This document shows, piece by piece, positions 28,101 through 36,113 of a DNA stretch of 58,985 bases (position 1 is its first letter; each line of letters opens with the position of its first letter). This DNA is from Verrucomicrobiota bacterium (lineage in GTDB: Bacteria > Verrucomicrobiota > Verrucomicrobiia > Opitutales > Opitutaceae), in NCBI GenBank assembly GCA_018239675.1, contig JAFEGX010000028.1, forward strand, positions 1 to 58,985. Direction: 5' to 3'. The translations under genes were made by a program, and so were the position numbers. The notes below the pieces were generated by a model. That model was not told where the DNA came from. It saw nothing but the letters and a program-made list of their open reading frames with translations, and made no database searches.

Positions 28101-29180
28101 ATTGTGGGCGAGCCAGCTCGCGTAGGGCGGGACGAGCTGCCAGGCGAACCACGGCTGCGGCTCGGGCGACTCGGTGCGGTAGAGCCGGTGGACCGTGGCG
28201 ACCGTCCGCCAGAACGAGAGGCCGCCGGTGCGCACCCGGAGGCGGCGGCAGGCGAGGAGGACGGTGCGGACGATGTCACGGTAGTTCGCGAATGAGTAGG
28301 GCGGCAGCGGCCGCTCCTTCGCAAGCGACGTCCACGCGTACAGGCGCTTGGTGAACGCGAGTTCCTTCCGGCCGTCCTCGAGGACGGCGAAGATGCGCAG
28401 GCACACGGGCTCGGCGAGACCGGCGGGCAGGTCCACGTTCCCGCGGAAGAGCGGGGTCCGGGCGCGCGGGTTGCCGGGGAACAGCTCCGCGACGTCGGCC
28501 CGCTCGATCCCGTGGATGAGATTGTTCTGCGTGCGGTTGTCGGTGGTGGCGATCAGCTGCCGGATCGGTTGCTCGGCGTGAAAGATCCAGCCGCCGATGT
28601 GCAGCTTGTCGTACTGCGTGTGGCCGATGAGGTGCGGGCCCTCGAACACCCCGTGCAGCGGCGGCACCGGTAGGGTCTCCAGCGGGATGACGGAGCGCTC
28701 GCGCACGAGCTTCAGGGTGTGGTCCTCGCGGATCCCGGGGGCGTCGAGGCGGGTGAGCTTCAGCAGCTCGAGCAGCATGGGCTTCACCAGCTCGGGCTGG
28801 AGCGTGGCGTGCAGGCGCCGGCACGGCCCCGCGCCCTTCACGCGGATCGGCACGCGCCAGAACTCCGCCCAGTGGTTGTGCTCGTTGAGGATCTCGAGGC
28901 GGATGAGCCTGGCGCCCGGCCACGGGTCGAGCCGGAACGAGAAGCCGGCGTGCGCGCTCTGGGTCCAGTGGGCGTAGGCGGCCTCGATGTCGGGCCGCGG
29001 CAGGCCGAAGAGGCCCATGATGGGCACGTCGTCAATGAACGCCCGGACGTCGTTGTACCGGATGCCGTTCTTCGAGACGAACCAACCCGTGATCCAGAAC
29101 TGCTCGGGCTTCAGGGTCCAGTCCACCGGCTGCTCGACGCTGAAGAGATAGGCTTCGTTCTCGTTGATGTGGGCGCTCAT
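25182..29180 (-). CDS. Giant multidomain glycosyltransferase (degenerate GT2, GT2, GT4)
   Basis: About 1,332 residues from the ATG at 29180; a GGGGG tract lies nine bases upstream, and a TTG at 29198 is less likely. Two N-terminal beta modules occur at about 10-115 and 185-300 ('RPDIEAAYAHW', 'RADVAELFPGNP'). A GT2-like region (385-620) follows that lost its key acidic motif: 'DWLSYPEPDG' stands where the paralogue at 32081 has 'EFIAFVDHDD'. A complete WbbL-like GT2 (645-880) has 'IVIPTRDR', 'IVDDFSRD', 'LHLNNDVDAL' and 'AVTGACMMTR'. A GT4 domain (935-1310) has 'IGTVCERKGQH' and 'SYEESFPRVLLEAMAFG'. Cytoplasmic assembly of several linkages by one chain is implied. No membrane spans are seen. 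Confidence 0.85.
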   Translation of the reverse strand: MSAHINENEAYLFSVEQPVDWTLKPEQFWITGWFVSKNGIRYNDVRAFIDDVPIMGLFGLPRPDIEAAYAHWTQSAHAGFSFRLDPWPGARLIRLEILNEHNHWAEFWRVPIRVKGAGPCRRLHATLQPELVKPMLLELLKLTRLDAPGIREDHTLKLVRERSVIPLETLPVPPLHGVFEGPHLIGHTQYDKLHIGGWIFHAEQPIRQLIATTDNRTQNNLIHGIERADVAELFPGNPRARTPLFRGNVDLPAGLAEPVCLRIFAVLEDGRKELAFTKRLYAWTSLAKERPLPPYSFANYRDIVRTVLLACRRLRVRTGGLSFWRTVATVHRLYRTESPEPQPWFAWQLVPPYASWLAHNALAPRLREALVQSAAQLAAAAGPSFALVVDTRLADPGQLDRLVASVRAQLYGRWHLGLLQAADAPADRAAALARLAAADDRIRVIVAPDANHAAALNAASHTLSDDWLSYPEPDGCLAPDALLRVAETIAAHPDTELVYTDEDQQDDAGVRSHPVFKCGWNPALVVSGLQPGHLTVLHRRLFMRAREFMPDYAPALGFDLNLRVAEHVTPAQVRHVDAVCYHAAAARPHEAGSPLVEQTRHALEAAIIRRQLPARAFQPPWARQRGRLHHQLYWDSRFLAANPVTIVIPTRDRADLLERCLEALVLNVDWRHVKLLIVDDFSRDERTARLLRLLPQRREFNCRVVRPAVDPMKPFNYSLLVNTALPHLDTPLVLHLNNDVDALRPGWVEAMAGWFAIPEVAVVGAKLLFPNHHLNHAGITVGPHHGLADVPLAGLAADSDDHYAFHQLARDVSAVTGACMMTRTALYREFGGFNEQEFSVTYNDVDYCLRLQAAGHRIIYTPQAELWHWGSASRGTTYYESEHVGFVRKYASYVDPHFPRQFYLEPGALSLDTYRYEHADRAGRLHLLLVTHNLNYEGAPLFLLEYAAFMAGKAGFTVELLAAEDGPLREAYEALGIRITLVDRHPLHGARNDAEFAEQVQVMLHRLDLRAVDVVLCNTVACWWGVHLAAAAGKPSLLYIHESASIKRFFSKALHPHMQHVARGAFRQATRVCFLCRSSRSYFEEFNDYDNFRFVSSWIDLPRIEAFKRDHTRAGLRRKYGYPDDEIIIANIGTVCERKGQHIFIRTIDTFMRQYAAGEQYRFLFVGGRAGEYQDSLLRDMAMLGLTNVDIVTETREAYDFFLLSDLFVCTSYEESFPRVLLEAMAFGTPIVSTDVHGIPEMVTDKAEAYLVEPGNPVKFAKVMKTCLDKQRNGASTAPMGYSKVVRAYDIDRVLPKHADLARQALLDFDGHVPRTAPRKLSGGPDRVESSW

Positions 29181-29245
29181 CCGGTGATCCCCCAGCAAAG
29201 GGCTGCGGAAGGGGGTCGCAAGCAGAAGCGGCGATCCGGAGCCGG

Positions 29246-31987
29246 CTACGACGCGGGCTGCGCGACGAGGCGGCCCCAGCCCGCGTCGCCATAGGAATTG
29301 TCCGGGGGGTGGGCCGCCGCCGACCTGAGCCGGAGCCGGGCGGGCGCCTTGAGCCCGAGATTGAGCCGGAAATGGTGCAGCCCGCGGTCGCCTGGCTGGC
29401 GGGCCGGATCGAGTCGCTGCCGCCAGATTTCGGTCGCGCGGCCCGCGGGGTCAACCAGCTCGGCGACAAAATCGACGCCCGCGGAGTGCCCCTGGGGCTG
29501 GGTCCAGCTGCTCCGGAGCATCATGAAGTCCCCGCTCACCGTCTGCACGCCTTCCGGCAGTTGAAATTCGATCATGGTCGGCGCCGGCGCGAGGGCCAGC
29601 CGTTGTCCATCCTCGTCAACCGCGGCGATCCCGTAGGGCGCCTCGAACCCGTCTGGCAGCCGCACGTCGTTGCCCACCACCATGGTCACGGGCAGCGCCT
29701 TCCCCTCCAGTTTGCCGAAATATGACCAGTCGCTGCTGGCGTCGTTGTCGCGGCCGGGCGTGATGGCGATCTCTAGCCGCCCGGCCTGACGTGGCGGCAG
29801 GTCCACCTCGACGCGCTGGCGGCCGCGGTCGGCGGCCACGGCCGCGGGGTAGATGGCCCGCGTGGCAAGACGCCGCCGCGGCCCGTGCTCGGGCGTGAAG
29901 CTGACCTGGAGCTCGACCCCGTTGGTCGGGGGATGGCGTTCGGGTGCGAAGGCGCCGTCGAACAATCCAAACTCGATGCTGACGGCGAGCAGGGCGGCCG
30001 GCCGCTCGAACACCAGGTGGGCGGGGGCGTGGGCCGAGAATACCTGGTCGGCGGGCAGCCAGACGGGCGGACCGGTCAGGCACTCGCTTTCCACCGCGGG
30101 CAGCGAAAAATCGCCGGCGCGGATGGTGGGGACGGGCGGCGGCGGCGGCAGGACCCGGGCGGGACCGGTCACGAGGGTGCCGTCGGCCCGCCGGGCGCAC
30201 ACGGCGACGGCCGGTTGCAGGCCATGGAGCTGGGGACGGTAATAAAACGACAGCTGATGGGCGCGGCCCGGCGGCAGGGCGACGGCGCCTTCACCGCGGC
30301 CGTTGACCCGGAATTCGGCGGCAACCGTGCCGGCGGGGAGGATGGCCACGTACCGGTCGGTAGGCGCGTCGCCGGGAATGGCGGAGCGGATCACGAGCGC
30401 CGGATCCTCGGCCAGGCCGGCGGTGGCGGGCAGGGGGGCCGAGCGCCGGCGGAACAGACGAAACCCCACGGGCGCCAGGCGGTCGCCCTCGACCTCGGTG
30501 TAGCGGTCGAGCACGTAGCGCCACAGCCGAGTCTGGCGCGACAGCGGATACTTGCCGTAAAAGCGGCGGGTGCCCGTGTCCACGATCGCCGCGGGCGGGT
30601 GCCGGTCGAAGTCGGTCCACAGCTCGGTCCAGGCATTCGGCAGGACCGCGTAGGACGTGTCCCGGTCGGGATCCACGTTGGTCCACGGGATCAGGCCGGT
30701 GAGGTGGTTCGAGAAGACGTGGCGGCTGGCGCTCAGGCGGCGCGAGTAGTAGTTCGCCTCGGGATAGAAGCCCCAGACGAAGATCCGTTCGTCGGGTTTG
30801 GTCCACTCGCGCACGGTGGCGCCGATGATTGGGCCAGGTCCGGGATCCAGGTCGAGCGTCCGCAGCCGTTGCACCGCCTGCAGGGTGGCGACCGCGAAGG
30901 GCAGCACGGCGAGCGCCCGCCAGGCGACGGCGGTGCGCCCGCGCTGCCATGCCAGGTCGAGGGCCCAGCCGGCCAGCAGGCTGATGCCCGGGAGGGCCTG
31001 GATGCAGTAGTGGTCAAAGGCCCGGCCGCCGAGCGCGCTGGCAATGACGCCCGACGCGGTCCAGCCGAGGGCGAGGAGCGGCACCTCCTGGCCGGCCAGG
31101 CGCAGGCGCACGGCGCGGGTCAGGCCGCGCAGGCACAGGGTCACCCCGAACGCGGCGGCGACCGCGAAGAGCGGGAGGTGCCGGGCGGCCAGCTCTGGCG
31201 CGGCGGCCAGGGCCCGCCACTGCTCGCCGGCGGGGATTTCGGGCAGATAGTACCTCGTGCTGAACGTCCAGACGTAGAACTGGTATTCGCGCAGGGCGCC
31301 CCGCGCCCAGAAATAGAGCGGCGCCGCGAGCGCGACCGCGAGAAGACCCGCCGCGACCCCGGCGAGCAGCCGGGCCTGCGAGCGCCGGCCGGCGGGGTCG
31401 AAGATCAGGAAAAGCCCGAGCCAGACGATCGCGACCAGTCCGTCGAGCAGGCCCGGCTGCTTCGACAGGTATGACAGGCCGAAGGCAAAGCCCGCGAGCG
31501 TGGCGAGGGCGGCGTCGACGCGGCGCCAGGCGTGCGCGAGCAGCCAGAAGCCCAGCGCGGAGAAAAAGACCACGAACCATTCCGTGTGCGTCGTGAACGC
31601 GTCGACCGGATCGAACATGAGCACGCTGCCCGCGACGAAAACCGCGGCGGACCAGCCGCCGGCGCCGCTGCCGTCCAGCCGCCGGACCAGGCGCCAGAGC
31701 AGCAGGGCGGCGAGGCCGAGCATGACGGCGAGGCCCGCGTGCAGGCCGCGATTGTTCCAGTCGCCGGCCACCCGCAGCCCGGCGGCCAGCACGTAGGCCA
31801 TCAGGGGACTGCGCGTGTCGACCACGTCGCGGTACATCACGTCCCCGTGCAGGAGGTGCTCGGCAAAGACCGTGGTGTTGGCCTCGTCGAGATTCCAGAC
31901 CTCGCGCGGGAAGGAGGGCCAGCGGAGCGCGAGCGACGCGGCGATCAGGAGGACGGCGCCGAGCCAGACGGGAAGACGGCGGGCCAT
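29246..31987 (-). CDS. Type C (PMT/ArnT-like) GT-C glycosyltransferase with two C-terminal repeat domains
   Basis: A 913-residue protein. The membrane half (about 8-420) shows the clearest GT-C signature of the locus. 'WNLDEANTTVF' (31-41) carries the acidic catalytic pair in the first loop, followed by 'DTRSPLMAYVLAAG' (57-70), as in GT39/GT83 enzymes. These use polyprenyl-phosphate sugars on the outer face of the membrane. 'DERIFVWGFYPEANYYS' lies in the following soluble part. The C-terminus carries two copies of the shared domain (about 680-795 and 800-913; 'AADRGRQ', 'PGDRGLH'). This links the domain found on types A and B to a recognisable transferase. It lies between the two giant glycosyltransferase genes. 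Confidence 0.82.
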   Translation of the reverse strand: MARRLPVWLGAVLLIAASLALRWPSFPREVWNLDEANTTVFAEHLLHGDVMYRDVVDTRSPLMAYVLAAGLRVAGDWNNRGLHAGLAVMLGLAALLLWRLVRRLDGSGAGGWSAAVFVAGSVLMFDPVDAFTTHTEWFVVFFSALGFWLLAHAWRRVDAALATLAGFAFGLSYLSKQPGLLDGLVAIVWLGLFLIFDPAGRRSQARLLAGVAAGLLAVALAAPLYFWARGALREYQFYVWTFSTRYYLPEIPAGEQWRALAAAPELAARHLPLFAVAAAFGVTLCLRGLTRAVRLRLAGQEVPLLALGWTASGVIASALGGRAFDHYCIQALPGISLLAGWALDLAWQRGRTAVAWRALAVLPFAVATLQAVQRLRTLDLDPGPGPIIGATVREWTKPDERIFVWGFYPEANYYSRRLSASRHVFSNHLTGLIPWTNVDPDRDTSYAVLPNAWTELWTDFDRHPPAAIVDTGTRRFYGKYPLSRQTRLWRYVLDRYTEVEGDRLAPVGFRLFRRRSAPLPATAGLAEDPALVIRSAIPGDAPTDRYVAILPAGTVAAEFRVNGRGEGAVALPPGRAHQLSFYYRPQLHGLQPAVAVCARRADGTLVTGPARVLPPPPPVPTIRAGDFSLPAVESECLTGPPVWLPADQVFSAHAPAHLVFERPAALLAVSIEFGLFDGAFAPERHPPTNGVELQVSFTPEHGPRRRLATRAIYPAAVAADRGRQRVEVDLPPRQAGRLEIAITPGRDNDASSDWSYFGKLEGKALPVTMVVGNDVRLPDGFEAPYGIAAVDEDGQRLALAPAPTMIEFQLPEGVQTVSGDFMMLRSSWTQPQGHSAGVDFVAELVDPAGRATEIWRQRLDPARQPGDRGLHHFRLNLGLKAPARLRLRSAAAHPPDNSYGDAGWGRLVAQPAS

Positions 31988-32080
31988 GGGCGGCAGGCGG
32001 TGCTTCAGGCGGGACCGCCGGAGCCGGAGGTCAACCCGTCCGCGGGAACTGGCCGCCGGGGGCGCATGGCGACGGCGGCG

Positions 32081-35000
32081 TCAGCCGAAGTAGGCCTCGC
32101 GGGCCATGGCGACGTGGGTCGGCAGGGAGACGCGGGCGTCGTAGAACCGCGACATGCGGGCGAAGGCCATGGAGACCATCTTGTCGTCGCGGGCGAAGTA
32201 CTTGTCGAGGCACGCCTTCAGCGCGGCGCAGAGCTTGTGGTAGTCCCCGGCCGGAATGAGGAAGGCCTCGTCGTGGTTCACGAGCATCTCGGGGATGCCG
32301 TTGACGTTGGTGCTGATGATCGGGATCCGGAACGAGGCGGACTCGAGCAGCACGCGGGGGAACGACTCCTCGAAGCTCGTGCAGACAAAGATGTCGGCCA
32401 GGCGGTACCAGTCGTAGATGTCGAGCGTCTCGGGGAACAGCCGCGTGTTCCGGAGCCCCATGAGCTCGATGTCCTGCTCGATCGACTCGAGGTAGAGCCC
32501 CTCGCGGGCGCCGACCATCAGGAACTCGATCTTGCCCCGGCCATCGAACGAGGGGCCGTGCTGCTTCATCAGCTGGTCGATCGCGCGGATGTAGACATGC
32601 TGGCCCTTGCGCTGGCAGACGGAGCCGATGTTGACCACGAGCGTGGCGTCGGGATCGAGGCCGTACTTGAGCCGGAGCTGGCGCTTGTCGTGCGCGGCGG
32701 CGAAACGCTCGATCCGCTCGATGTCGACCCAGCTGGCGAGGGTGCGGAAATTGTCGCGGGTGTTGAGCGGCTCGAGGATCTGCCGGGTGGCGCGCGCGGT
32801 GAAGATCACGCGGCTGGCCTGCGAGAGGGCCTGCTCGGTGAGCGGGACCACCTCCGGCGCGGCGAGGGCGTGCTCCGTGAAGAACTTCCGCGGCGTGTTG
32901 CTCTCGTGGATGTAGAGCGCGGCGGGCTTGCCGAGCGCCTGCCCGAGAAAGACCGTCCAGTAGGCCACCATCGTGTTGCCCACGATGAGGTCGATGTCGT
33001 CCCAGCGCAGGCCCGCGGCGAAGCGCTTGAGGTTCGCATGGAACTCGGCGGCGCTCTCGGCCTTGAGGAATGCGTCGGCGTCGAGGACCTCGACGGCGAG
33101 GCCGGCGTCCTCGAATTTCTTCCGCAGCGGACCCTCGACCGGCGAGAAGACCCGGACCTTCCAGCCGGCCTGCTCGGCAAGGTAGCGGGCGTACTCGAAG
33201 ATGAACAGCGGGGCGCCCTCGAGATTGAGGTTGTGGGTGACGACGGCGACGCCGAGCCGGAGCGGGCGGCGGGCGTAGCGGTGGTCGTTGACGTTGAGCT
33301 TGAAGCTCGAGGCGCCGTAGTCGACGACCTCGCTGATGAAGGGATCGCGGAAATTCGGGTAGCGCTGCACGAACGCCAGGTGCTCCGTCTCGGTGTAGGC
33401 GTTGCCGCGGGACGCGCTGCCGAGGTGGATGAGCGTGGCCTGCGGGGTGTAGACGGTGCGGAAGCCGGCGCGGGCGGCGCGGAGGCAGTAGTCGACGTCG
33501 TTGTAGGCGACCTGGAAGTCGCGCTCGTCGAAGCCGCCGAGCTGGCGGTAGAGGTCGGTGCGGGTGAGCAGGCACGCGCCGGTCACCGCCGAGACATTGC
33601 GGGCGGCGTGCGGGAGGAAGAGATAGCCGAAGTCGTCCTTCGGCTGGCCGAAGAACACCGCGTGCGCCAGGCCGCCCTGCGGCCCGACCCAGATGCCGGC
33701 GTGATTGAGGGTCTCGTCGGGGTGGATGAGGCGCGCCCCGACGACGCCGACCCCGCGGATGGTGGTCCAGCCGACGAGGTCCTCGAGCCAGCCGGGCGCG
33801 ACGGCCTCGATGTCGTTGTTGAGGTGGAGGACGAGCGGGGTCTCGGCGGCGGCGGTGCCGAGGTTGACCAGCCGGGAGTAGTTGAACGGCGCGGAGGTGT
33901 TGCCCGTGCGCAGGACGCGGCACCGGCCGTCGGGGCGCTCCTCGAGCCGGGCGAGCAGCTCGAGCGCCAATGGCTCGGTGGAGCCGTCGTCGACGATGAT
34001 GAGGCGGACGTGGGCCCAGTTCACCGTCCGGTCGAGCGACGCCACGCACTTGGCCAGGAGCTCGTGCCGGTTCTTGGTGGGGATGACGATCGTGACGGGA
34101 TGCTCGGCGAGCAGGGCGGGGTCCCACTGCAGCTGGTGGAGGCAGAGCGCGTGCTCCTTCATCAGCGGCGGCAGGAAGGCGGTGGCGCGGAGCCCGCGGC
34201 GCTGGGCGCTGTCGTTGATCGCGCGGCGGGCGGCGTCGAACAGGTAGCCCTTCTGGTCGCCCTTGCTGGCCGTGCTCTGGGCGTGGGCGCGCCAGTGGTA
34301 GCCGATGTGCGGCACGTGGACGATGCGGTCGTCACGCATCAGCTCGACGCAGCGGAGGATGAGGTCGATATCCTGCGCGCCCTCGTAGCCCAGCCGCAGG
34401 CGGCCGGCGGTCTTGACGATGGCCGTGCGGATGACCGTGAGGTGGTGCGTGTAATTGTGGGTGAGCGCCATCTCGGGGCTCCAGTCCCCCTTGAACTGCG
34501 GGTCGTAGTGGCGGCCCGCCTCGTCGATCTTGTCCTCGTCGGTGTAGACCATCTCGGCCTCGGGACGCGCGGCGATGGCCTCGGCGACGTGAAACAGGGC
34601 GTCGGCGGGGAGCACATCGTCATGATCCACGAAGGCGATGAACTCCCCGGTCGCGAGCTCGAGGGCCGAGTTGGTGGCCGCCGAGATGTGCCCGTTGACC
34701 GGGCGCACGACGTACTTGATCCGCGCATCCTGCCGGGCGGCCTCGGCCAGCAGCTTCCTCACGTGGCCCTGGGGCGACGCGTCGTCCGCGACGCAGAGCT
34801 CCCAGTTGGGATAGATCTGGGCGCGGACGGAATCGATGAGCTCGGTGAGGTACGCGGCGGGCGTATTGTAGGCGGGGACGACAATGCTGATCCTGGGGCC
34901 GCCCTGGGCCAGGCGGGTGGCCTCCTTGGTCAGGTATGCGACCAGGCGGGGGGTGAGGCGGTTGTGGCCGCGCCAGAGGGTGTAGGGATCCTGTTCCTGC

Positions 35001-36046
35001 CACGGCGTCGGCGGCGCGGCGGGCTGCGTGCCGCGAATCATCTTCTCGGCCAGTTTCTGCCGCGTCAGCCGGACCTCGCGCCAGAACTCGGGCCAGCTTT
35101 CGACCCTGATGCCGCCGGCGAGGATCCCGCGCAGGAAGCCCCAGACGCAGCGGGCGAACTTGGTCTCCGAAAAAACGGCGATGGGGCCGGAATTCTCGTC
35201 AATCTTGTTCAGGAAAAGCCGCTTGGAGCGCAGGAGCTGGCGCGGACCGTCGGGGTACTCGACAAATATCTTGAGGCAGGCGGGGCTGAAATTGGTGGGG
35301 CGGACGTCGACCAAGCCGTAAAACGCCGAGTGCAGCGCCTGCGGGTAGTCGGGATTGTGGCGCAGCACGTCCTCGCGCTCCTTGCCCCAGATGAGGCGAT
35401 TCTCGTTCACGGCGCCGACGGTGGCGACGAGCCGTGAGACCTTGCGGCTCATCGAGAACGCCCACCCGCTCACGCGGAATTTTTCATAGTGGGCGTTGAC
35501 CCAGTCCTGCGGCAGGTCGAGGAAGCCGACGAGATCGTTTTCCGGCCGCATCTCGGTGGTCTGAACCGTGATCTCCCCCAGGACCCGCCGGGCCTCGCGC
35601 ATCATCACCGCGTGCGGCTCGAAATGGAAATGCCGGTAGAGGTAATACAGGCTCTCGCCGATCAGCTCGGTGCGGAGGACCGGGCGGGGGCGGCGCGCCG
35701 GCATTTCGGTGCCGGAGGTCTCGATCTCGGTCCGCAGGAACTCGGTCCAGACATTCCCCGGGCGCAGGGCTTCCAGGGTCAGCAGACGGGCTCCGAGCCA
35801 CGGCCGCACGGTCACCCGGAAGCCGGAGCGGCGCGCCACGAGGCCACCCTTGAAGAAGTCCTCGAGGTCGGGCCGGTCCAGGCCCATGATGCCGTAGGTG
35901 ATGACGCCGTCGAGTTTGGCGCGGACGTCGGTCAGCTCCTCGCCGTTCTTCGCGTAGACCCAGCCGCGGATATCGATGGAAGGCGCGGTCACCCGCCACG
36001 AGGTCGGCTGGTCGATGAACGAATGGAAGGCGTTGTGCTCGGACAT
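32081..36046 (-). CDS. Giant multidomain glycosyltransferase (GT2, GT2, GT4)
   Basis: A 1,321-residue paralogue of the protein at 25182-29180 with the same domain order. Two beta modules lie at about 10-115 and 180-290 ('DRPDLEDFFKGG', 'REDVLRHNPDYP'). The first GT2 (about 375-610) is intact here: 'IVVPAYNTP', 'VADDASPQG', 'FVDHDDVLPADALF'. The second GT2 (645-880) has 'IVIPTKNR', 'IVDDGSTE', 'LHLNNDIEAV', 'AVTGACLLTR' and 'AYNDVDYCLR'. The GT4 (925-1310) has 'IGSVCQRKGQH' and 'SFEESFPRVLLES'. The enzyme should act in the cytoplasm on a lipid-linked or nucleotide-activated glycan. The ATG at 36046 is clear. Donor and acceptor are unknown; the GDP-heptose made nearby is one candidate donor. 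Confidence 0.88.
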   Translation of the reverse strand: MSEHNAFHSFIDQPTSWRVTAPSIDIRGWVYAKNGEELTDVRAKLDGVITYGIMGLDRPDLEDFFKGGLVARRSGFRVTVRPWLGARLLTLEALRPGNVWTEFLRTEIETSGTEMPARRPRPVLRTELIGESLYYLYRHFHFEPHAVMMREARRVLGEITVQTTEMRPENDLVGFLDLPQDWVNAHYEKFRVSGWAFSMSRKVSRLVATVGAVNENRLIWGKEREDVLRHNPDYPQALHSAFYGLVDVRPTNFSPACLKIFVEYPDGPRQLLRSKRLFLNKIDENSGPIAVFSETKFARCVWGFLRGILAGGIRVESWPEFWREVRLTRQKLAEKMIRGTQPAAPPTPWQEQDPYTLWRGHNRLTPRLVAYLTKEATRLAQGGPRISIVVPAYNTPAAYLTELIDSVRAQIYPNWELCVADDASPQGHVRKLLAEAARQDARIKYVVRPVNGHISAATNSALELATGEFIAFVDHDDVLPADALFHVAEAIAARPEAEMVYTDEDKIDEAGRHYDPQFKGDWSPEMALTHNYTHHLTVIRTAIVKTAGRLRLGYEGAQDIDLILRCVELMRDDRIVHVPHIGYHWRAHAQSTASKGDQKGYLFDAARRAINDSAQRRGLRATAFLPPLMKEHALCLHQLQWDPALLAEHPVTIVIPTKNRHELLAKCVASLDRTVNWAHVRLIIVDDGSTEPLALELLARLEERPDGRCRVLRTGNTSAPFNYSRLVNLGTAAAETPLVLHLNNDIEAVAPGWLEDLVGWTTIRGVGVVGARLIHPDETLNHAGIWVGPQGGLAHAVFFGQPKDDFGYLFLPHAARNVSAVTGACLLTRTDLYRQLGGFDERDFQVAYNDVDYCLRAARAGFRTVYTPQATLIHLGSASRGNAYTETEHLAFVQRYPNFRDPFISEVVDYGASSFKLNVNDHRYARRPLRLGVAVVTHNLNLEGAPLFIFEYARYLAEQAGWKVRVFSPVEGPLRKKFEDAGLAVEVLDADAFLKAESAAEFHANLKRFAAGLRWDDIDLIVGNTMVAYWTVFLGQALGKPAALYIHESNTPRKFFTEHALAAPEVVPLTEQALSQASRVIFTARATRQILEPLNTRDNFRTLASWVDIERIERFAAAHDKRQLRLKYGLDPDATLVVNIGSVCQRKGQHVYIRAIDQLMKQHGPSFDGRGKIEFLMVGAREGLYLESIEQDIELMGLRNTRLFPETLDIYDWYRLADIFVCTSFEESFPRVLLESASFRIPIISTNVNGIPEMLVNHDEAFLIPAGDYHKLCAALKACLDKYFARDDKMVSMAFARMSRFYDARVSLPTHVAMAREAYFG

Positions 36047-36113
36047 CTAGCGGATGAAATTGTGTAGCAGAACCGGTTGCCCGGATGGGGTAAAGCCGGT
36101 TTTGACACGCCGG

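Noticed and set aside
21847..28295. Two adjacent long plus-strand frames (21847-25035 and 25032-28295) with a 4-base overlap resembling an operon
   Set aside because: The ATGA-like junction is a coincidence; both frames mirror minus-strand genes with strong family motifs.
31532..35437. Plus-strand open frame of 1,301 codons
   Set aside because: Antisense to the type C and the giant glycosyltransferase genes; Glu/Gly/Val-rich with no recognisable domain.
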